Of a stretch of 6,266 nt of DNA, positions 1-6,266 are shown in pieces (positions within the stretch are counted from its first letter, which is position 1; every line of letters starts with the position of its first letter). The notes under the pieces are model-generated. The model searched no databases. It was given only the letters and a program-made list of their open reading frames with translations, and had not been told where the DNA came from. This stretch comes from Paracoccaceae bacterium. GTDB lineage: Bacteria > Pseudomonadota > Alphaproteobacteria > Rhodobacterales > Rhodobacteraceae. Both the position numbers and the translations under genes were made by a program. Location: positions 1 through 6,266 of the forward strand of contig JANSYB010000153.1 in assembly GCA_024742655.1 (NCBI GenBank), written 5' to 3'.

Positions 1-2153
<2,153 letters not shown>

Positions 2154-2167
2154 TGCCTCGTCCCCCC

Positions 2168-3706
2168 TTATGCGAAGTCAGCGGCGAACTCGTCCAGCGC
2201 GGCCTTGATCTTGTCCTCGGCTTCGCCTTTCACCTTGGGATCTTCCTTGGTGATGTAGTCGAGAAGATCCTGATGCTTGGACCGCAGGTGGTTCAGCATA
2301 CCTTCCTCGAAGCGACCAACCTGATCGACCTTGATCTTGTCGAGATACCCGTTGGTGCCGGCATAGATGACGCAGACGATTTCCGCGTTGGTCAGCGGCG
2401 AGTATTGCGGCTGCTTCATCAGCTCGGTCAGGCGTGCGCCACGGTTCAGCAACTGTTGCGTGGCGGCATCGAGGTCTGAGCCGAACTGCGCGAATGCCGC
2501 CATCTCGCGATACTGGGCCAGCGACAGTTTAACCGGACCGGCGACGGATTTCATCGCGTTGGTCTGGGCCGACGAGCCCACGCGCGACACCGAAAGACCG
2601 GTGTTCACGGCCGGGCGGATACCCTGGTAGAAGAGTTCCGTTTCAAGGAAGATCTGGCCATCGGTGATCGAGATCACGTTGGTCGGAATAAAGGCCGACA
2701 CGTCGCCACCCTGCGTTTCGATGATCGGCAGAGCCGTCAGCGAGCCCGCGCCGTTGTCCTCGTTCAACTTCGCCGAACGCTCCAACAGGCGGGAGTGGAG
2801 GTAGAAAACGTCGCCAGGATAGGCTTCGCGGCCCGGCGGACGGCGCAGCAGAAGCGACATCTGGCGATAGGCGACCGCCTGCTTGGACAGGTCATCATAC
2901 ACGATCAAGGCGTGACGGCCGTTGTCGCGGAAATGCTCGGCCATCGCGGTTGCCGAATAGGGTGCCAGAAACTGCATCGGCGCGGGGTCCGAGGCGGTCG
3001 CGGCCACAACGATGGAGTATTCCATCGCGCCGTTTTCCTCGAGCTTCTTGACCAGCTGCGCCACGGTCGAGCGCTTCTGGCCGACGGCGACGTACACGCA
3101 ATAGAGTTTCTTGCTTTCGTCATCGCCGGCGGCTTCATTGTAGACCCGCTGGTTCAGTATCGCGTCAAGCGCCACAGCGGTCTTGCCGGTCTGACGGTCG
3201 CCGATGATAAGTTCCCGCTGGCCACGGCCGATCGGGATCATGGCGTCGACCGACTTCAGGCCGGTGGCCATCGGTTCATGCACGGATTTACGGGGGATGA
3301 TGCCCGGCGCCTTGACGTCCGCAACGCCGCGATTCTTCGTCTTGATCGGGCCCTTGCCATCCAGCGGGTTGCCCAGACCGTCGACAACGCGGCCCAGCAG
3401 CTCGTCACCGATCGGCACGTCCACGATCGACTTGGTGCGCTTGACGGTGTCACCTTCCTTGATGTCCCGGTCCGAGCCGAAGATCACGACACCGACGTTG
3501 TCGGTCTCGAGGTTCAGCGCCATGCCCATGATGTTGCCGGGGAATTCCACCAGCTCACCGGCCTGAACGTTATCGAGGCCGTACACGCGGGCGATACCGT
3601 CGCCAACCGACAGCACGCGGCCCACTTCGGCGACTTCGGCTTCCTGTCCGAAATTCTTGATCTGGTCCTTCAGGATCGCAGAAATCTCTGCAGCTTGGAT
3701 ACCCAT
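2168..3706 (-). CDS. atpA: ATP synthase F1 subunit alpha
   Basis: Non-catalytic nucleotide-binding subunit of the F1 head; it alternates with beta and supplies the arginine finger to the catalytic site at the interface. 512 residues, full length. Visible: N-terminal helix that binds delta (about 1-22), beta-barrel domain to about 95, P-loop GDRQTGKT at 169-176, Walker B-type strand [11 protein letters not shown] at 266-276, the family signature [10 protein letters not shown] at 365-374 and the arginine finger R375 directly after it. The C-terminal helical domain is complete and ends in EFAADFA. The ATG at 3706 directly abuts the TAA of atpH (TAAATG), so its ribosome binding site (GAGG, eight bases upstream) lies inside the end of atpH. 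Translational coupling with atpH is likely. All key residues are intact. Confidence 0.99.
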   Translation of the reverse strand: MGIQAAEISAILKDQIKNFGQEAEVAEVGRVLSVGDGIARVYGLDNVQAGELVEFPGNIMGMALNLETDNVGVVIFGSDRDIKEGDTVKRTKSIVDVPIGDELLGRVVDGLGNPLDGKGPIKTKNRGVADVKAPGIIPRKSVHEPMATGLKSVDAMIPIGRGQRELIIGDRQTGKTAVALDAILNQRVYNEAAGDDESKKLYCVYVAVGQKRSTVAQLVKKLEENGAMEYSIVVAATASDPAPMQFLAPYSATAMAEHFRDNGRHALIVYDDLSKQAVAYRQMSLLLRRPPGREAYPGDVFYLHSRLLERSAKLNEDNGAGSLTALPIIETQGGDVSAFIPTNVISITDGQIFLETELFYQGIRPAVNTGLSVSRVGSSAQTNAMKSVAGPVKLSLAQYREMAAFAQFGSDLDAATQQLLNRGARLTELMKQPQYSPLTNAEIVCVIYAGTNGYLDKIKVDQVGRFEEGMLNHLRSKHQDLLDYITKEDPKVKGEAEDKIKAALDEFAADFA

Positions 3707-4267
3707 TTATCCGACCTCTTTCATTGCATTCTGGAGGGAGTTGAGGCGCGAGCGGATCGAGGTGTCGATCATCTTCGAGCCAACCTTAACGACAAGACCG
3801 CCAATGAGGCTTTCATCGACGGTCGCATTGATCTTGACGTCCTTGCCGACGGTCTTCTTCAGAGTCTCGGCAAGTTTCTTGGACTGGGCCGCGCTCAGCT
3901 TGGTCGCGCTGACCACGTCGGCGGTCATTTCGCCCTTGGCCTCGGCGATCATTGCGCGAAGCTGATTGATGAGCTGAGGCAGCACGAACAGGCGGCGTTT
4001 GCGGGACATCAGGGCCAGACCGTTCTGAAGGTCCGGCACGAGGCCCATCTTGTCCGCGATGGCGGCAATGGCCTTGCCCTGATCCTCGCGACTGACGACC
4101 GGGCTGGCGATCAGATCACGCAGGTCGGCACTGTCATCAAGGGCGTTGGCAAGGTCGGTCAGGTTAGATTCGAGCTTGGGAAGCGATTTGCTTTCCTGTG
4201 CAAGCTCGAAAATGGCGGTGGCATAGCGTTCGGCGATGCCGGTAGAGATCGAAGCTGGTTCGGACAC
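3707..4267 (-). CDS. atpH: ATP synthase F1 subunit delta (OSCP-type), GTG start
   Basis: Peripheral-stalk subunit that sits on top of the F1 head and ties the alpha N-termini to the b subunits, so that the head does not rotate. First gene of the operon; 186 residues with the start chosen here, the length I expect for Rhodobacterales. The N-terminal helical bundle begins with [19 protein letters not shown], and the C-terminal conserved OSCP signature is [20 protein letters not shown] at about 151-170. The frame is open further upstream to a GTG at 4315, but that codon lies in the loop of a hairpin and would add 16 residues the family lacks. Another GTG at 4273 is only two codons upstream. The GTG at 4267 has GGAAGGG (4273-4279) five bases before it, and the homologous N-terminus starts here. 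The gene ends in TAA immediately followed by the ATG of atpA. Confidence 0.95.
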   Translation of the reverse strand: MSEPASISTGIAERYATAIFELAQESKSLPKLESNLTDLANALDDSADLRDLIASPVVSREDQGKAIAAIADKMGLVPDLQNGLALMSRKRRLFVLPQLINQLRAMIAEAKGEMTADVVSATKLSAAQSKKLAETLKKTVGKDVKINATVDESLIGGLVVKVGSKMIDTSIRSRLNSLQNAMKEVG

Positions 4268-4272
4268 GTCCA

Positions 4273-4279
4273 CCCTTCC
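4273..4279 (-). promoter_or_regulatory. Ribosome binding site deciding the atpH start
   Basis: On the minus strand GGAAGGG stands five bases before the GTG at 4267. It supports that codon as the atpH start over the in-frame GTG at 4315, which has no purine-rich site and lies within an inverted repeat. The GTG at 4273 overlaps this site, so it cannot be served by it. Confidence 0.7.
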
Positions 4280-4301
4280 GATTATCTGACCCCGGCTTGA
4301 C

Positions 4302-4326
4302 AAAAGACGGCGCACGGGCCGTCTTT
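4302..4326 (-). terminator. Terminator-like hairpin in the atp operon leader (possible attenuator)
   Basis: Perfect 9-bp inverted repeat, AAAGACGGC at 4303-4311 and GCCGTCTTT at 4318-4326, with a 6-base loop. On the minus strand the second arm runs into TTTT and then G, so it resembles a short-tailed intrinsic terminator; on the plus strand the T run is only three. It lies between the predicted promoter and atpH, 34 bases before the GTG start and clear of the ribosome binding site. No minus-strand gene ends upstream of it, so it is not an obvious end of a neighbouring transcript. It may act as an attenuator, an mRNA-stabilising 5' hairpin or a processing site. The stem is seen directly; the role is inferred. 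Confidence 0.5.
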
Positions 4327-4344
4327 CCGGGGAGGTTGGTCACA

Positions 4345-4362
4345 GTGCTCGTGCACGAACAC
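4345..4362. repeat. 18-bp imperfect palindrome in the atp leader
   Basis: The core TCGTGCACGA (4349-4358) is a perfect 10-bp palindrome. It extends on both sides, after one mismatch, by GTG/CAC to give GTGCTCGTG/CACGAACAC with eight of nine positions paired. It lies between the predicted atp promoter and the terminator-like hairpin. It could be a binding site for a dimeric regulator or, as RNA, a stem with little loop. No known operator is recognised. Confidence 0.4.
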
Positions 4363-4421
4363 CGATTTTCGGCTGCGGTGTAGCAGAGCCTTTGCAACCC
4401 CGCAAGCCGCTCAACGCGCGA

Positions 4422-4451
4422 TGTATACTGTGGGATACCTTTTATTATCAA
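4422..4451 (-). promoter_or_regulatory. Predicted sigma70-type promoter of the atp operon
   Basis: On the minus strand, TTGATA (4451-4446; five of six matches to TTGACA) is followed after an 18-base spacer by TATACA (4427-4422; four of six matches to TATAAT). This is the best match I found by eye in the divergent region. It would start transcription near 4415 and give a leader of about 150 bases before atpH. The orientation and the AT-rich setting in GC-rich surroundings fit. It is a prediction by inspection only. Confidence 0.45.
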
Positions 4452-4658
4452 AGCATTACCCCACCTGCGACCGAATGCGCAGATTTACAGACACGAAAAA
4501 GGACACTTTTACGCACGATTTTTCGATTCCTTCGCGCAAGAGGTGGTCAATCCAGCGCCGGTCCGTTACCGCTAGCAGCCCGTTGCCGCGTATCAGCGGC
4601 CTGTACCGGCTGCGCGGATCAAGCCGACAGAAGACGGTCGTTTTGACCTTTTCCGGCC

Positions 4659-4683
4659 CGGTCGGCTGGTGTAGCCGGGACCG
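4659..4683 (+). repeat. Bulged hairpin before the VanZ-family gene
   Basis: CGGTCGGCT (4659-4667) pairs with AGCC (4673-4676) and GACCG (4679-4683), giving nine base pairs with a two-base GG bulge and a five-base loop. No T run follows, so it is not an intrinsic terminator. It ends eight bases before the GGA of the possible ribosome binding site of the gene at 4702. It could form in the mRNA leader; a function is not established. Confidence 0.35.
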
Positions 4684-4701
4684 ACAAATGCGGACAGGGC
4701 A

Positions 4702-5046
4702 ATGGTACGTGCAGGATTGATTATAACGGCAACGCTGGCCATTGCGGCGTATATCGCACGCGAGACCCTGACGCCGTCCTCGGGCGGGCCACCCACCCTG
4801 CCCTTCACCGACAAGCAGCTGCATGCAATGGCATTTGGCCTCTTGCTGTTGCCCACCGCCCTTCTGGCCCCGCGCGCCATGCTGGTGGCCGCGCCGCTTG
4901 CCTTGATCTACGGCGGCATCATCGAAGTGATCCAGCCTTATGTCGGACGCACCGGCGAATGGGCCGACCTGCTGGCCGATGGTGTCGGGATTGCCGCGGC
5001 CTGTGTGCTGGCGTTGATCGTTGTGGCCTTGCGGCGCAAGGCCTGA
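4702..5046 (+). CDS. VanZ-family small membrane protein
   Basis: 114 residues with about four hydrophobic segments (roughly 4-20, 40-56, 58-75 and 90-110) and a basic end (RRKA), so an inner-membrane protein. VanZ-family features: DKQLHAMAFG at 37-46 (histidine followed by a hydrophobic helix), the short motif IEVIQPYVGR at 74-83, then EWADLLADGVGIAAA at 86-100, which matches the family pattern of E..Q ... R ... DllaN..G. Family members range from teicoplanin resistance VanZ to many small proteins of unknown job; this one should not be read as an antibiotic resistance gene. The start is fixed by an in-frame TAG at 4672 and no other start before 4702. The ribosome binding site is modest (GGACAGGG at 4692-4699). 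Divergent from atpH and convergent with the methyltransferase, 19 bases apart, so it is probably expressed alone. Function unknown. Confidence 0.8.
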   Translation: MVRAGLIITATLAIAAYIARETLTPSSGGPPTLPFTDKQLHAMAFGLLLLPTALLAPRAMLVAAPLALIYGGIIEVIQPYVGRTGEWADLLADGVGIAAACVLALIVVALRRKA

Positions 5047-5065
5047 GCGCGCGGGCCATCGCACC

Positions 5066-5806
5066 TCAGACCGGCTTGGCCTCTGGCCGTGGATTGAGAA
5101 CGCCAAGCGGTTTGCGCACAGTCTCTCGCAGGCCCGGTCCACTGGGGGCGTGCACGCGCTTGGATGCCTGAACGATCAGCACCCCACCGGCTGCCACCAT
5201 CGACAGTTTGCCGCCCAGTTTCTCCCACATGCCGGCGGTCTTGCGCCAGAAACGCTTGTCCGATGGGGGCTGGAACAGGGTGGTGACATGCCGTTCCGGC
5301 AGGAAGTGATGCGCTTTCAACTGACTTTCCAGCTGCGACTGGCTGTAGGGACGGCCGTACCCGAACGGGGTGCGGTCGGAGCGGGACCACAGGCCCGCCC
5401 GGTTGGGCACCACGAACAGAACCGACCCGCCCGGCCCAAGCACGCGCCAGCATTCTTCCAGCAACGCAGAGGGGCGTTCGGATGTTTCAAGCCCGTGAAC
5501 GAGGATCAACTTGTCGATATGGCCCGTTTCGACCGGCCAGAACGTTTCCTCGCACAGGACACTGACACTGGGCATGTCCTGCGGCCAGCGGATCACGCCT
5601 TGTGGGGCGGGCATCAGGGCGATCGTGCGGCGACTGTCGCGCAGATAGGGGCGCAGGAAAGGCACCGCAAAGCCATACCCGGCAACGGTCTGGCCCTTGG
5701 CCTCGGGCCATAGTGACGTGATCTGTTCGCGCACGGTCTTCTGCACAGCGCGGCCAAGCGTGCTGCGATAATAGAAGTTTCTGAGATCCTGCACGTCGAG
5801 ATGCAT
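5066..5806 (-). CDS. Class I SAM-dependent methyltransferase, divergent from gloB
   Basis: 246 residues, soluble. The Rossmann-type methyltransferase core is recognisable: motif I-like [11 protein letters not shown] at 41-51, a second-strand region [13 protein letters not shown] at 63-75, the [12 protein letters not shown] segment at 96-107 (motif II) and [20 protein letters not shown] at 117-136 (motif III, where GPGG is typical of Methyltransf_11 proteins). Motif I lacks the usual acidic residue and full GxGxG, having only GYG. The C-terminal part is basic and proline-rich. The ATG at 5806 has only a weak ribosome binding site (AGGG, ten bases upstream), but [14 protein letters not shown] looks like a native N-terminus. 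E. coli carries a methyltransferase gene, yafS, divergent from gloB, and the C-terminal GGK...IV...KR pattern resembles YafS as I remember it. Orthology is plausible but unproven; the substrate is unknown. Confidence 0.85.
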   Translation of the reverse strand: MHLDVQDLRNFYYRSTLGRAVQKTVREQITSLWPEAKGQTVAGYGFAVPFLRPYLRDSRRTIALMPAPQGVIRWPQDMPSVSVLCEETFWPVETGHIDKLILVHGLETSERPSALLEECWRVLGPGGSVLFVVPNRAGLWSRSDRTPFGYGRPYSQSQLESQLKAHHFLPERHVTTLFQPPSDKRFWRKTAGMWEKLGGKLSMVAAGGVLIVQASKRVHAPSGPGLRETVRKPLGVLNPRPEAKPV

Positions 5807-5870
5807 TGCAGCCCGGCCCTGTATCCGTCAGTCTTGCAGCGTAGCACTAACGGGGAAATGGGGAAACACA
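5807..5870. promoter_or_regulatory. Divergent intergenic region between the methyltransferase gene and gloB
   Basis: Only 64 bases separate the two start codons, so promoters for both genes must lie here or overlap the coding ends. A near-direct repeat GGGGAAAT / GGGGAAAC (5852-5867) includes the gloB ribosome binding site. TTGCAG at 5834-5839 is a possible plus-strand -35, but no good -10 follows at the right distance. No clear minus-strand promoter was seen either. The region is listed for its layout rather than for identified boxes. Confidence 0.4.
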
Positions 5871-6266
5871 ATGACACTGCAGATCGTAACCGTGCCCTGC
5901 CTTTCGGACAATTACGCCTATCTCGCGCACGACCCGGAGACCGGCGAGACCGCCGTTGTCGATGTGCCCGAGGCCGCCCCGATCCTCAAGGCGCTGGCCG
6001 ATCGCGGCTGGCAGGCGACCCAGGTCCTGATAACGCATCATCACGCGGATCACGTACAGGGCCTGTCAGAGGTGCTGGCCGCGGATCCGGGGGCCAAGGT
6101 GACCGGCGCAACCACCGATGCCCACCGCCTGCCCGCGCTCGATATCTCGGTCGCCGAAGGTGACACCGTCACGATCGGCAGCGAGACGGGCACCGTGATC
6201 GACGTCTCGGGCCACACTGTCGGCCATGTCGCGTATCACTTTCCCGAGAGCGAGGTCGTTTTCACC
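5871..6266 (+). CDS. gloB: Hydroxyacylglutathione hydrolase (glyoxalase II), 3' end cut off by window edge
   Basis: Second enzyme of the glyoxalase pathway: it hydrolyses S-lactoylglutathione to D-lactate and glutathione in the cytoplasm, completing removal of methylglyoxal. 132 codons are present of about 255 expected. The N-terminus MTLQIVTVPCLSDNYAYLAH is typical (CLxDNY). The metallo-beta-lactamase metal motif THHHADH is at 55-61 (ligands H56, H58, D60, H61), and the next histidine ligand is H115 in GHTVGH at 114-119. The bridging aspartate of the GDTLF motif would follow just past the last base, where the frame ends in VVFT. The residue before GHT is serine rather than the common proline, which is not a ligand. 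ATG at 5871 with GGGGA (5860-5864) six bases upstream; an earlier ATG at 5858 is out of frame. It shares a 64-base divergent gap with the methyltransferase. Confidence 0.95.
   Translation, partial: MTLQIVTVPCLSDNYAYLAHDPETGETAVVDVPEAAPILKALADRGWQATQVLITHHHADHVQGLSEVLAADPGAKVTGATTDAHRLPALDISVAEGDTVTIGSETGTVIDVSGHTVGHVAYHFPESEVVFT

Larger units (their letters stand above)
4268..4701. other. 434-base divergent intergenic control region
   Basis: Stretch between the atpH start and the VanZ-family gene. Going leftwards it holds, on the minus strand, a predicted promoter (4422-4451), an imperfect palindrome (4345-4362), a terminator-like hairpin (4302-4326) and the atpH ribosome binding site. The part at 4441-4530 is notably AT-rich, with runs of A and T. 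Just before the VanZ-family gene there is a bulged hairpin (4659-4683). I found no convincing plus-strand promoter: TTGACC at 4643-4648 has no good -10 partner. No tRNA or recognised RNA family was seen. Short open frames cross the region on both strands, but none has a recognisable product or a good start. Confidence 0.75.

Noticed and set aside
2795..4300. 501-codon plus-strand open frame antisense to atpA and atpH
   Set aside because: It lies opposite intact, strongly conserved F1 genes, has low-complexity composition rich in histidine, aspartate, arginine, valine and glycine, and matches no family. Long antisense frames are expected in GC-rich DNA with strong third-base bias.
4268..4315. 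N-terminal extension of atpH to the GTG at 4315
   Set aside because: The extra 16 residues are not part of the delta family, the codon lies in a hairpin loop, and a good ribosome binding site serves the GTG at 4267.
4421..4720. 99-codon plus-strand open frame in the divergent region
   Set aside because: No ribosome binding site, composition without a recognisable pattern, overlaps the predicted atp promoter and runs into the VanZ-family gene out of frame.
4702..5046. Reading the VanZ-like gene as a glycopeptide resistance determinant
   Set aside because: Only general family motifs are shared, there are no other van genes nearby, and small VanZ-family proteins are common in Gram-negative bacteria without such a role.
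5021..5713. 230-codon plus-strand open frame opposite the methyltransferase
   Set aside because: The minus-strand product has recognisable methyltransferase motifs; the plus-strand frame has no domain features and overlaps the end of the VanZ-family gene in another frame.

Overview
This GC-rich window looks like a chromosomal piece of an alphaproteobacterium, most probably from the Rhodobacterales (Roseobacter group). The clues are the gene order delta-alpha-gamma-beta of a separate F1 ATP synthase operon without F0 genes, the protein sequences themselves (for example the delta N-terminus [19 protein letters not shown] and the beta insertion after NVID), and the neighbouring glyoxalase II gene with its divergent methyltransferase. 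The genus assignment is from memory of such sequences, not from a search.

Layout. Positions 1-4267, all on the minus strand, hold the F1 sector operon read from right to left: atpH (delta, 186 aa, GTG start at 4267), atpA (alpha, 512 aa), atpG (gamma, 292 aa) and atpD (beta, first 417 residues, cut by the left edge). The genes are packed with gaps of 0, 14 and 23 bases, so they are almost certainly one transcript; atpC (epsilon) is expected just outside the left edge. From 4268 to 4701 there is a 434-base non-coding, divergent control region. It contains a plausible sigma70-type promoter for the atp operon (about 4422-4451) and a leader of about 150 bases with a 9-bp terminator-like hairpin and an 18-bp imperfect palindrome. 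On the plus strand a small VanZ-family membrane protein (4702-5046) follows. It converges, 19 bases apart, on a minus-strand class I SAM-dependent methyltransferase (5066-5806). That gene is divergent from gloB (glyoxalase II), which starts at 5871 and is cut by the right edge after 132 codons.

Function. The four atp genes make the catalytic alpha3beta3 head, the central rotor stalk (gamma) and the top of the peripheral stalk (delta) of the proton-driven ATP synthase; the F0 membrane genes are presumably in another operon, as is usual in this group. gloB completes methylglyoxal detoxification. The VanZ-like protein and the methyltransferase have no assignable substrate.

I see no mobile element, CRISPR array, tRNA, rRNA or defence system. 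The window is mostly ordinary housekeeping DNA. The parts worth a second look are the structured leader of the atp operon and the methyltransferase with its unusual SAM-binding motif.
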